This document shows positions 14,342 to 21,190 of a stretch of 21,190 nt of DNA, piece after piece. Source of the stretch: Merdiplasma sp905207905. GTDB lineage: Bacteria > Bacillota > Clostridia > Lachnospirales > Lachnospiraceae. The stretch lies in contig CABRXX010000048.1 in the NCBI GenBank assembly GCA_902475025.1, positions 1 through 21,190 on the forward strand. Reading direction: 5' to 3'. The notes beneath the pieces are model-generated. The model did no database searches and was not told the DNA's origin. It was given only the letters and a program-made list of their open reading frames with translations. The position numbers and the translations under genes are program-made. How positions within the stretch are numbered: position 1 is the first letter of the stretch; every line of letters begins with the position of its first letter.

Positions 14342-14961
14342 TTTCTAATCTCCAGTTCCTGTTTTTTTGTCTCCTGGGTTACCGGCATATCCACTACGCC
14401 CCCAGCTCCTCCGCCCTGGCGGTTTAATTTTTTCATCCGATGGGCAATGCATAAAGTGCTTACGATATTGACTGTCCCATCCAAAATCAGAGAAAGGCCG
14501 ATCAGCACAATCAAAATCTCTCCAGAGAAAGGATTGTAGATCAGCAGCGCTCCCAGTACCATCATAACAATGGAAAAAATCAGCAGAACATTCCAGTGCT
14601 GGAATTTCAATCTTCGCATATCAATGGCATTCTGCAGTTTTACGATGGCTCCCATCAGCAGCAGAATCCCCACTGCAAAGGGCATCACTGCCTCCACAAA
14701 GTCCGGATGCAGCAGCAGAAAAGCGCCAAAAGACACGCACAGCACTCCAATCACCAGATCCATCTGCATGATATTCATCATGTGATCCTTGGTAAAGTAA
14801 ATGATCACATGGGCAAATCCCACAATGAGAAGCCCGATGCCCAGCACTCTGCAGAACAGCTCAATGGACATGGCAGGCCAAAAAAGAAGAACCACCCCTG
14901 CGATCACATAAAACACAGAGAGGATAATAAAATTTCTTCGAAATCCCTTTATCTCTTCCAT
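14338..14961 (-). CDS. DUF308/HdeD-family membrane protein
   Basis: Integral membrane protein of 207 aa with about six hydrophobic helices in three hairpin pairs, typical of the HdeD/DUF308 family. In E. coli HdeD is linked to acid resistance; the role here is unknown. The ends are hydrophilic: MEEIKGFRRN at the start and a Lys/Glu tail. ATG at 14961 has GGGAGG 5 nt upstream. The frame upstream to 15033 lacks a ribosome site and overlaps the promoter region. The last codons overlap rimO by four bases. Confidence 0.85.
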   Translation of the reverse strand: MEEIKGFRRNFIILSVFYVIAGVVLLFWPAMSIELFCRVLGIGLLIVGFAHVIIYFTKDHMMNIMQMDLVIGVLCVSFGAFLLLHPDFVEAVMPFAVGILLLMGAIVKLQNAIDMRRLKFQHWNVLLIFSIVMMVLGALLIYNPFSGEILIVLIGLSLILDGTVNIVSTLCIAHRMKKLNRQGGGAGGVVDMPVTQETKKQELEIRK

Positions 14962-15038
14962 AAAAGCCTCCCTTGTTTCTAAAGCCCAGACTGAATAAAA
15001 CAGAACACGAAGTGCCGCTCTTTCATACAGCACTATTT

Positions 15039-15067
15039 ATAATACACAGGCTCTGTAAAATTTGTCA
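15039..15067 (-). promoter_or_regulatory. Possible promoter for the DUF308-rimO-pgsA-cinA group
   Basis: On the minus strand, TGACAA (15067-15062), a 17-nt spacer and TATTAT (15044-15039), in the 118-nt gap after rpoZ. No convincing terminator precedes it, so the downstream genes may be served both by it and by read-through. Confidence 0.4.
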
Positions 15068-15079
15068 TCTGCAAAAATT

Positions 15080-15439
15080 TCAGGCTTCTTCTGTAGTACT
15101 CTCCTCAGCCTCAGATACGCTCTCCTCTTCCGTCTCCAAAACAGTCTCTTCAAACTTCTCTTCTGCTGCCTGCTCTTCTTTCAGACGAAGCTCCTCTAAC
15201 TCCTCCTCTGAAAGCTCCGGCATGATTTTGATCTTGCCTGCATTCAGCTCAGCCACAGCGGTAGATAACGGCTTTGCTGCCTGCTCTGGAGTCACAGATG
15301 CCTGCCCTCCGATAATCTGACGGGCCCGCTTTGCAGTGGCCATAACGATGGAATAGCGGCTGTTTACCACTGGAGTTTCTCCCGGTTCAACCTCACTGTT
15401 TACAACTTTCATTAAATCTGTGTAAGATGGATGCAACAT
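15080..15439 (-). CDS. rpoZ: DNA-directed RNA polymerase omega subunit
   Basis: Small subunit that assists assembly and stability of RNA polymerase. The 119-aa product has the family core PVVNSRYSIVMATAKRARQI at 23-42. The remaining C terminus, from about residue 75, is very Glu-rich and probably disordered, making it longer than the roughly 65-90 aa of many omegas. AAAGGGG lies 8 nt upstream of the ATG. Its place after gmk matches the conserved Firmicutes order, 66 nt apart. Confidence 0.94.
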   Translation of the reverse strand: MLHPSYTDLMKVVNSEVEPGETPVVNSRYSIVMATAKRARQIIGGQASVTPEQAAKPLSTAVAELNAGKIKIMPELSEEELEELRLKEEQAAEEKFEETVLETEEESVSEAEESTTEEA

Positions 15440-15505
15440 AATTTGTTCCCCTTTCTGATTGAAATATGTTTCTTTGCATTATCTGTAAATGATAATAGGT
15501 ATGCA

Positions 15506-16135
15506 TTATTTATTTAAAAACTGCCTTACTTCTTTTCTCACCTTATCAATAAACTCCAGATTTCGTTCCGCCAGAAGATGCTGAGACAGAATCAGCCGAT
15601 GCATCTCCTCTGCGCATACTTCCAGCTGATCATTGATCACTACATAATCGTAGTTTTCAATACCCTCTGCCTCTTCCCCAGCCCTCCTGAGTCTGGCTTC
15701 GATCACTTCCGGACTTTCCGTTCCCCGCCCTGCAAGACGGCGGTACAACTCCTGGGCGCTGGGTGGCATCACAAACAAAAGCAGTGCCTCCGGGTACATT
15801 TCCCGGATCTTCATAGCTCCCTGAAGTTCGATCTCCAGAAAGACATCCTTTCCCTGTTCCAGCATCTCCTCCACATAGCAAAGAGGTGTGCCGTAATAAT
15901 TGCCGCAGTAGCAGGCATACTCCAAAAGTTCCTCCCTGCGGATCATCTCCTGAAATTCTTCTACCGTATGAAAATAATATTCCCGGCCGTTTTCCTCCCC
16001 TTCTCTGGGTGCCCTGGTAGTGGCGGAAACGGACAATGCATAATTGTCATGCTGCTCCACCAGCATTTTCATAAGCGTCCCCTTTCCAACACCGGAAAAG
16101 CCGGAAACCACAACTAAAATTCCCTTTTTACTCAT
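15506..16135 (-). CDS. gmk: Guanylate kinase
   Basis: Phosphorylates GMP to GDP with ATP. The P-loop GFSGVGKGT is at residues 12-20. The GMP-binding region follows (TTRAPREGEENGREYYF), and the lid region contains RRAGEEAEGIENYDYVVIN. The 209-aa length is normal. Its start overlaps the remA stop by ATGA, so the two are coupled in translation. The yicC-remA-gmk-rpoZ order is the usual Firmicutes arrangement. Confidence 0.97.
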   Translation of the reverse strand: MSKKGILVVVSGFSGVGKGTLMKMLVEQHDNYALSVSATTRAPREGEENGREYYFHTVEEFQEMIRREELLEYACYCGNYYGTPLCYVEEMLEQGKDVFLEIELQGAMKIREMYPEALLLFVMPPSAQELYRRLAGRGTESPEVIEARLRRAGEEAEGIENYDYVVINDQLEVCAEEMHRLILSQHLLAERNLEFIDKVRKEVRQFLNK

Positions 16136-16416
16136 GAATTTTCCTCACCTTCCATTTTATTCTCTGTATCGCTGAGCAGACCTGCCCCGAACCGCTTCGC
16201 AATGGTATCCGGCTGGAGCGCAGAGAGAACCACATAGTCCGCCTCGGTCACAAGAACGGCCTTGGTTCTGCGGCCCTGGGTAGCATCGATCACCTTCTGA
16301 TTCTCCTTAGCGCTCTGAACCAGACGCTTCACCGGAGCGGCATCAGGGCTGACCACAGCCACCAGCTTATCGCTGTTGATCATATTTCCAAATCCAATAT
16401 TTACTAAACCTGCCAT
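16132..16416 (-). CDS. remA: RemA family DNA-binding regulator (DUF370)
   Basis: In Bacillus subtilis RemA is a DNA-binding protein that activates matrix and osmoprotection genes. The 94-aa product carries the conserved start NIGFGNMINSDKLVAVVSPD and the motifs IDATQGRRTKAVLVT and VVLSALQPDTIAKRF. Position between yicC and gmk, 9 nt after yicC, confirms the assignment. In organisms without the Bacillus matrix operons its targets are unclear. Confidence 0.92.
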   Translation of the reverse strand: MAGLVNIGFGNMINSDKLVAVVSPDAAPVKRLVQSAKENQKVIDATQGRRTKAVLVTEADYVVLSALQPDTIAKRFGAGLLSDTENKMEGEENS

Positions 16417-16425
16417 GCTTTTCCT

Positions 16426-17304
16426 CTACTCAATATTCTGAATCTGCTCTCTCACCTTCTCGATCTCCGTCTTCAGATCAATGGCAACATTGGAAGTGGT
16501 AAGGTCATTGGCCTTAGACAGAATCGTATTGGCCTCCCGGTTCATTTCCTGGGCAATAAAGTCCAGCTTTCTTCCAACGCTTCCTCCTTCCAGCAGAGCC
16601 GCCTTCATGGTGTCAATGTGGCTGCGCAGCCGCACGGTCTCCTCGTCTGTACAGATCTTATCCGAAAAGAGTACTACCTCTGCTGCCAGACGGGACTCAT
16701 CCATCTGAGAATCCCCCAGAAGCTCATGCACCTTCTCGGTCAGTTTCTTCCGATATTCCTCAATGATTCCCGGATACCGCTGCTCCACCAGAGAGACATT
16801 CTCCCGCATGTGATCCAGCTTTTCCAGAAGATCTTCTTTTAGATGTTCGCCCTCCCGGATGCGGGCTTCCACAAACTGCTCACAGGCTGTCACCAGAGCC
16901 TTGTTCAGGCCGGTCCAGATCTCCTCCTCATCAACCGTCTGTTCCTCCAGCGTAAATACCTCTGGGCAACGTCCAAGCACGGATACGGTCACATCATCCT
17001 TCAGTCCAAAGGTATCGGCCATACTGCGGTAATGCTTCAGATACTCACCTGCCACGGTCTCATTGTACTTCAGGGAAAAATTGGTATCCGTATAGTCCTC
17101 ATAGGTGATAAACACATCTACCTTTCCCCTTTGAATATAGTTCTTTAATGTATTGCGCACAGATGCCTCAAAGAAGCCCAGCTTCTTGGGCATCTTAATA
17201 TTCACATCGAAATAACGATGATTCACTGCCTTTATCTCGACGGTAAATTTCCGGTCTGCCTGCTGGTTCTCTCCCCGGCCAAACCCCGTCATACTTTTGA
17301 TCAT
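16426..17304 (-). CDS. yicC: YicC family endoribonuclease
   Basis: 292 aa with both expected parts. The N-terminal YicC domain begins IKSMTGFGRGE and continues VEIKAVNHRYFDVNIKMPK. The C-terminal DUF1732 region includes REANTILSKAND and TEIEKVREQIQNIE. E. coli YicC is reported to be an endoribonuclease involved in small-RNA turnover. It is first in the yicC-remA-gmk-rpoZ run, directly behind a near-consensus promoter, with AGGAGG 6 nt before the ATG. Confidence 0.95.
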   Translation of the reverse strand: MIKSMTGFGRGENQQADRKFTVEIKAVNHRYFDVNIKMPKKLGFFEASVRNTLKNYIQRGKVDVFITYEDYTDTNFSLKYNETVAGEYLKHYRSMADTFGLKDDVTVSVLGRCPEVFTLEEQTVDEEEIWTGLNKALVTACEQFVEARIREGEHLKEDLLEKLDHMRENVSLVEQRYPGIIEEYRKKLTEKVHELLGDSQMDESRLAAEVVLFSDKICTDEETVRLRSHIDTMKAALLEGGSVGRKLDFIAQEMNREANTILSKANDLTTSNVAIDLKTEIEKVREQIQNIE

Positions 17305-17348
17305 ATGGTGCCTCCTGTCTGAATTACATAGTTGTCCATAATGAATTT

Positions 17349-17377
17349 ATTATAATCCATCTGCATTTTCCAGTCAA
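17349..17377 (-). promoter_or_regulatory. Near-consensus sigma-A promoter of the yicC operon
   Basis: On the minus strand, TTGACT (17377-17372), a 17-nt spacer and TATAAT (17354-17349). The predicted transcript starts about 35-40 nt before the yicC ATG. Confidence 0.8.
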
Positions 17378-17389
17378 TGACAATTCTAA

Positions 17390-17418
17390 TTGTTTTTTCT
17401 CCTGCTTCATGGTATGAT
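17390..17418 (+). promoter_or_regulatory. Sigma-A promoter of rqcH
   Basis: TTGTTT (17390-17395), a 17-nt spacer and TATGAT (17413-17418) with an extended -10 TGG. It diverges from the yicC promoter, and the two -35 elements are 12 nt apart. Confidence 0.6.
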
Positions 17419-17498
17419 GCAAGAAGCTGCGAAACCGCACTACACCCTGTCTTTTGCAGCAATCAGGAATACTACAAACAGAAGGAGATACAAATACT

Positions 17499-19241
17499 AT
17501 GGCTTTAGATGGAATCACCGTGGCTGGCATGGTAAGGGAATTATCCGTTCTTCTTACGGACGCCCGCATCAACAAGATTGCACAGCCGGAAAATGATGAA
17601 CTGCTGATCACCTTTAAAGGCAGCAACCGAACTCAGATCCGCCTGCTCATGTCCGCCAGTGCCAGCCTTCCCTTTATTTATAGAACAGAAACCAACAAAC
17701 AGGGGCCTTTGACTGCCCCGAATTTCTGTATGCTTCTGCGCAAGCATATCGGAAACGGAAAGATCACCCGGGTCTGGCAGCCGGGCCTGGAGCGGATCAT
17801 CCACTTTGAGATCGAACACTATGATGATCTTGGGGATCTCCGGAAAAAACAGCTGATCCTGGAACTGATGGGAAAACACAGCAATCTTATCTTTTGTGAT
17901 GAGAAGAACACCATCATCGACAGCATCAAACACATTTCCGCCCAAACCAGTTCTGTCAGAGAGGTACTTCCCGGCCGGAACTATTTTATTCCCAATACCC
18001 AGGAAAAACTGGATCCCCTCCATACCAGTGAGGAAGAATTTATCAGCCATGTTTTTTCCCGTCCCATGCCCCTTTCCAGGGCCCTCTATACCTCCTACAC
18101 CGGAATCAGTCCGGTAATCGCAGAGGAACTTTGCCACCGTGCTTCCCTTGAATCCGATCAAAGCGCAGGCTCCATCCCAAAGCTGGGACAGATCCACCTG
18201 TATCGCATTTTTGCACATATGATGGAGGATGTGACAGAAGGAAACTTTTCTCCCAACATTATTTATGATGGATCCCGCACTCCGGTGGAGTTTTCTCCGT
18301 TCCATCTGTCCATGTATGAGGACTGTGAGTTTGAAGACTGCCCTTCCTTTTCCAGTATGCTGGAGCAGTTCTTCGCCATGCGCAATACGGTCACAAGAAT
18401 CCGGCAGAAGTCCCAGGATCTGCGCCGGATCGTAGGTACGGCTTTAGACCGCACCAGGAAAAAATATGATCTGCAGCTGCGTCAGCTAAAAGATACGGAA
18501 AAAAGAGAAACATACAGAATCTACGGAGAACTGCTCCACACCTACGGCTACAGCGCTGCCCCAGGGGATAAATCCCTGACCGCCCTGAACTACTATACCA
18601 ACGAGGAGATCGCGATTCCTTTAGATCCCACCCTCACGGCCCAGGAAAACGCCAAGCGTTATTTTGACAAGTACACCAAATTAAAACGCACCTATGAAGC
18701 GCTGACTGAGCTGACCCTTGAGACAAAAGCAGATCTGGATCAGCTGGAATCCATTCAAACTTTCCTGGATCTGGCGCTCTCCGAGGAGGATCTGGTTCAG
18801 GTAAAGGAGGAGCTGATGGACGCAGGCTATATCCGCCGCCGGTACACCGGAAAGAAGGTAAAGATCACCTCCCGTCCTTTCCACTACCGCTCCTGCGATG
18901 GATATGATATCTATGTAGGAAAAAATAATTTTCAGAATGACGAACTCACCTTTAAATTTGCCTCCGGCAATGACTGGTGGTTCCATGCAAAAGGCGCGCC
19001 CGGTTCCCATGTGGTAGTAAAAACCAGAGGGGAGGAACTTCCGGATTCTACCTTTGAAGATGCAGCCAGGCTTGCTGCCTACTACTCCAAAAACCGCAGC
19101 TCCTCTAAGGTAGAGATCGACTACATTGAAAAGAAACATGTGAAAAAACCCAATGGAGCAAAACCCGGCTTTGTGGTGTATTATACCAATTATTCCATGA
19201 CTATTGAGCCGGACATCTCCCGTATTGAACTGGTGGATTGA
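17499..19241 (+). CDS. rqcH: RqcH / Rqc2 homologue (NFACT protein), ribosome quality control
   Basis: Binds stalled 50S subunits carrying peptidyl-tRNA and directs C-terminal alanine tailing for degradation. Older names are fibronectin-binding protein or FbpA. The 580 aa start with the NFACT-N domain (MALDGITVAGMVRELS), followed by a helix-hairpin-helix region and a charged coiled coil at about 320-440. The C-terminal NFACT-R domain contains NDWWFHAKGAPGSHVVVK, with DWW at 492-494. The ATG at 17499 has AAGGAG upstream and begins at the conserved N terminus; the in-frame ATG at 17454 adds 15 unlikely residues. It is a single-gene unit with its own promoter and downstream terminator. Confidence 0.95.
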   Translation: MALDGITVAGMVRELSVLLTDARINKIAQPENDELLITFKGSNRTQIRLLMSASASLPFIYRTETNKQGPLTAPNFCMLLRKHIGNGKITRVWQPGLERIIHFEIEHYDDLGDLRKKQLILELMGKHSNLIFCDEKNTIIDSIKHISAQTSSVREVLPGRNYFIPNTQEKLDPLHTSEEEFISHVFSRPMPLSRALYTSYTGISPVIAEELCHRASLESDQSAGSIPKLGQIHLYRIFAHMMEDVTEGNFSPNIIYDGSRTPVEFSPFHLSMYEDCEFEDCPSFSSMLEQFFAMRNTVTRIRQKSQDLRRIVGTALDRTRKKYDLQLRQLKDTEKRETYRIYGELLHTYGYSAAPGDKSLTALNYYTNEEIAIPLDPTLTAQENAKRYFDKYTKLKRTYEALTELTLETKADLDQLESIQTFLDLALSEEDLVQVKEELMDAGYIRRRYTGKKVKITSRPFHYRSCDGYDIYVGKNNFQNDELTFKFASGNDWWFHAKGAPGSHVVVKTRGEELPDSTFEDAARLAAYYSKNRSSSKVEIDYIEKKHVKKPNGAKPGFVVYYTNYSMTIEPDISRIELVD

Positions 19242-19278
19242 CAGACGAATGACTGTCCGTTTTTCTCTCAATATCGGT

Positions 19279-19407
19279 TAAAAAAGAAGTCTGCGAGCAG
19301 CCTTCTCCGCCTGGGCTTGTCGCTTCGGCGACATCCCCCCTGTCCGCCGCAGTGCGATCCTGCCAGGCATTTTTATTTCACAGGAAGGTTTTCCTGTGAA
19401 ATAAAAA
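19279..19407 (+). repeat. Structured intergenic repeat, copy 1
   Basis: About 125 nt starting AAAAAAGAAGTCTGC, roughly 80% identical by eye to 20903-21031. It holds a small hairpin GTCGC-TTCG-GCGAC (19319-19332), the conserved block CCGCCGCAGTGCGATCCTGC, and a perfect 17-bp terminal hairpin (19370-19386 with 19391-19407). It lies in the non-coding gap 19242-19509, downstream of rqcH. It may be a mobile repeat, an mRNA 3' structure or a small RNA. No ORF is supported inside it. Confidence 0.7.
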
Positions 19408-19449
19408 AGACTGCTGCAATCAGAAATACTATTTTGCAGCAGTCTTTTT
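19404..19449. terminator. Bidirectional terminator between rqcH and the gene at 19510
   Basis: AAAAAGACTGCTGCAA (19404-19419) pairs perfectly with TTGCAGCAGTCTTTTT (19434-19449), a 16-bp stem with a 14-nt loop and T-runs in both directions. It serves the convergent rqcH and 19510-20211 genes. Its left arm touches the end of the intergenic repeat. Confidence 0.8.
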
Positions 19450-19509
19450 CAAATTACTCCAGCGCTGCCTAAGGGACGTCCAGATACTAACCGCAGGCTG
19501 TTTTCGTCT

Positions 19510-20211
19510 CTAAAAAACCAAGTTCTCATCCTGAATCATCTTTTTGATCTTCTCCATCAGATATCCCTGCACATAGTAAAGTGTCTCAAAATGCAGAAAT
19601 TTCAGGGAATTCCGGTCCCATAAAAGCTGGATCTTTGAAGGAAATTCTTCATCTGCCTCCCAGAACCGGAATTGGACTGGAAAGAAGGAAAAAATAGGGA
19701 TCTGTCCCCATACATCCGCCCCTGCGCGAATGGAAGGAATCTGGCCGCCAAGTCTCTCTAAAACTTTTTCCAGTTTTTCTGTCTTTCCTGCAAAAAAATC
19801 GGCATATTTCTGAATAAATGTATCCGCACTTGGACTGCTCATAGTCACCTGCAAAGAATGCAGGGCACACCACTCTCCGGTCAGAACAGGCGGCTCTTTG
19901 GAATAGCACAGCATATCATAGATCGTCATAACAGCCTCAAAACTGCGGCAAGGCACATAGCGCGCATCTGCCTTTTGGGGTCTGTACTCCACTGCCCCTG
20001 TGTCTCTTGAAATGCGAAACATCTGGGATACAAATTCCAGATACAGATGCTCCGCCTCCAGCTGCAGCTGGAATTTCTCTGCCATCTCTTCCTGATTATA
20101 AGTCAAAAATAATTCTCTTGCTGCCTCCACCTGTTTTTCGTAGTTATTCTCCAGTTCTTTTCCCCCTGGCAGTTCTCTGTCTGCCATGATTTTATCCTTA
20201 TCCCTGTCCAT
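19510..20211 (-). CDS. Protein of unknown function, possibly DUF3786-like
   Basis: A soluble 233-aa protein with no signal peptide or membrane helix. The C-terminal half has FSFFPVQFRFWEADEEFP, then LLWDRNSLKFLHFETLYY. This resembles the pattern I associate with DUF3786 (acidic EFP segment, then LxD and a hydrophobic helix), but I cannot confirm it. The N-terminal third looks helical and charged, and W, C and H residues are scattered without a clear metal-binding motif. AAGGAA lies about 11 nt before the ATG. It is apparently monocistronic, ending 61 nt before a bidirectional terminator. Confidence 0.75.
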   Translation of the reverse strand: MDRDKDKIMADRELPGGKELENNYEKQVEAARELFLTYNQEEMAEKFQLQLEAEHLYLEFVSQMFRISRDTGAVEYRPQKADARYVPCRSFEAVMTIYDMLCYSKEPPVLTGEWCALHSLQVTMSSPSADTFIQKYADFFAGKTEKLEKVLERLGGQIPSIRAGADVWGQIPIFSFFPVQFRFWEADEEFPSKIQLLWDRNSLKFLHFETLYYVQGYLMEKIKKMIQDENLVF

Positions 20212-20300
20212 GCTGTTTCAGTTCCTTTCGCGATTTCTATCTCTGCCTAATCCCTTTGCGTACAAACACGATTGAAAAGAGTACCTGCAAAACGGCAAAA

Positions 20301-20314
20301 CGATTCAGAAATCG
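20301..20314 (-). terminator. Weak hairpin after the 20322 gene
   Basis: The minus strand reads CGATT-TCTG-AATCG followed by TTTTGCCGTTTT. The stem is only 5 bp, so it is a weak candidate terminator. The 20212-20321 gap holds no other feature I can support. Confidence 0.3.
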
Positions 20315-20321
20315 GAATTGT

Positions 20322-20756
20322 TTATAAAAAACTGCGAAGCTCCTCTGAAAGCTTTTCTTCCAGCTTAATAAGGCGTTTTGCAATGTCTTTTGTCTTCTCT
20401 TCTGCCGCCTGGTACTGGTTCAGATATCTGTTTAAGGACTTGACGCCCATATTGCAGCCGTCTGTGATCAGATCTGCAATCGTCTGATCCGACTCATTCA
20501 TCGCCAGTTTTACATTTGTCTTTATCCAGGACATCCCCTTTGCCATGGGATTCGGTGTTTTTCCTTCATCATGGTATTTCTCCAACAGGGTCTGAATCTC
20601 ATCCTTCAGCTTCTCATGCTTTGCCTTGCAGTCTGCAAGGCAATCCCGCAGCTTTTCATCATGGACATATTTCAGCACATCCTCAATGGCTGCTGCGCCC
20701 ATATTGATGCCTGCATCGCATTCCCGCAGCAGTTTTATGGTATCTGCTTCAATCAT
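20322..20756 (-). CDS. Helical-bundle protein of unknown function (144 aa)
   Basis: The product starts MIEADTIKLLRECDAGINMG and is almost entirely predicted helix in four amphipathic stretches separated by short turns, one containing GKTPNPMAKG. This suggests a four-helix bundle, perhaps related to the DUF2383 or ferritin-like group, though I see no clear metal-ligand pairs. The frame extends to 20993, but those extra codons run through the structured repeat and lack a ribosome site. The ATG at 20756 begins a regular helix and has AAAGGAG about 14 nt upstream, so spacing is loose. It lies 110 nt upstream of the 20211 gene in the same direction. Confidence 0.75.
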   Translation of the reverse strand: MIEADTIKLLRECDAGINMGAAAIEDVLKYVHDEKLRDCLADCKAKHEKLKDEIQTLLEKYHDEGKTPNPMAKGMSWIKTNVKLAMNESDQTIADLITDGCNMGVKSLNRYLNQYQAAEEKTKDIAKRLIKLEEKLSEELRSFL

Positions 20757-20902
20757 AGTGCCTATCCGCTCCTTTCGGTCTCGCTCAACCTTCCTTTTCA
20801 AGCCAGATTGATACCAGCGCACAGGGGAGGGAAGGTTGTGATGCGCCGGTACTTTCTGGCCTACAAAGAGTATTCCCCTTTTTTCAATTTTCATTCCGAG
20901 GA

Positions 20903-21031
20903 AAAAAGAAGTCTGCCCGCAGACTTCTCCGCCTGCGGCTGGGCGCTTCAGCGCCATCTTCCCTGCCCGCCGCAGTGCGATCCTGCGGAGCATTTTTGTT
21001 TCATAGGAAGGAATTTCCTATGATACAAAAA
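20903..21031 (+). repeat. Structured intergenic repeat, copy 2
   Basis: Same orientation and layout as 19279-19407. The 5' hairpin is perfect here (GAAGTCTG-CCCG-CAGACTTC, 20908-20927), the middle hairpin is GGCGC-TTCA-GCGCC (20942-20955), and the conserved GTGCGATCCTGC block follows. The terminal 17-position hairpin (20993-21009 with 21015-21031) has one mismatch. It lies in the 434-nt gene-free stretch 20757-21190, upstream of and antisense to the 20322-20756 gene. Confidence 0.7.
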
Positions 21032-21142
21032 TGGGGGCACCAGAATCAGCTTGCAGCTTCCCCCGTCTTACCGGTAGGAAGCCTGTGTCCAAATAAACAA
21101 AGAATAAAAACGCTGGGCTTTTCGTAGCATGAAAGAGTCGCC

Positions 21143-21163
21143 GCCACCCGTAAAACGGGTGGC
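21143..21163. other. GC-rich hairpin near the window edge
   Basis: GCCACCCGT (21143-21151) and ACGGGTGGC (21155-21163) form a perfect 9-bp stem with a 3-nt loop, flanked by two CGCTGGG copies (21110 and 21170 region). No T-run follows. It could be a subterminal hairpin of an IS200/IS605-type element or an RNA, but the window ends before this can be judged. Confidence 0.35.
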
Positions 21164-21190
21164 TCGGCTCGCTGGGTATAACCCCCTGAC

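Noticed and set aside
17484..17498. GATACAAATACT before the rqcH start resembling the 11-bp operator unit
   Set aside because: Only a single copy with no 11-bp-spaced partner; overlaps the ribosome site by chance of A-richness.
17541..18305. 254-codon minus-strand frame opposite rqcH
   Set aside because: Shadow of a conserved NFACT gene; no ribosome site.
20757..20993. N-terminal extension of the 144-aa helical protein
   Set aside because: It would translate part of the structured repeat, and the product is basic and unlike the helical body. The ATG at 20756 is preferred.

Overview
The window looks like chromosomal DNA from a spore-forming anaerobe of the Lachnospiraceae (Blautia or Ruminococcus-like). 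The grounds are the gene content, the order yicC-remA-gmk-rpoZ-rimO-pgsA-cinA, strong Shine-Dalgarno sites, sigma-A type promoters, and sporulation-type promoter matches. This placement is from memory of the families, not from a search. No tRNA, rRNA, CRISPR array or complete transposon is visible.

Left part (1-8454), nearly all on the minus strand. Read in the direction of transcription, an OmpR-type response regulator (8454-7801) is followed by its sensor histidine kinase (7624-6194) and an abutting single-pass membrane protein of unknown function (6190-5051). After a gap comes a regulated unit: four 11-bp direct repeats over a sigma-A promoter, a VanY-like D,D-carboxypeptidase (4847-3960), a divergent MurE-like Mur ligase (3945-2413) and a small cytoplasmic-type subtilase (2261-1356). 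A terminator then separates this unit from a eukaryotic-type NADP isocitrate dehydrogenase (1241-30). The repeat array has the geometry expected for an OmpR/PhoB-family regulator, so the neighbouring two-component system may control stem-peptide trimming and ligation. That is the most interesting hypothesis in the window.

Middle part (8490-11910). A Csp-like subtilase and a tiny Cys/Gly/Asn-rich protein lie on the plus strand. Each is preceded by a sequence matching a mother-cell sporulation promoter (sigma-E-like and sigma-K-like). A strong bidirectional terminator follows. Next come a 59-codon minus-strand gene not previously listed because of its size, and two overlapping small plus-strand genes of unknown function. 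The leaders of the response regulator gene and of the 59-aa gene share a 31-nt element (27/31 identical).

Right part (11910-19241) is core housekeeping. The minus-strand run is yicC, remA, gmk, rpoZ, a DUF308/HdeD membrane protein, rimO, pgsA and a cinA C-terminal-domain gene, with several ATGA stop/start overlaps. Divergent from yicC is rqcH (NFACT/Rqc2) on the plus strand. Clear sigma-A promoters face away from each other in the intergenic region.

Far right (19242-21190). Two minus-strand genes of unknown function are bracketed by two copies of a roughly 125-nt structured intergenic repeat. Paired positions in its hairpins change together between copies, which points to a conserved RNA or hairpin element. 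The window ends in a GC-rich hairpin with no visible gene.
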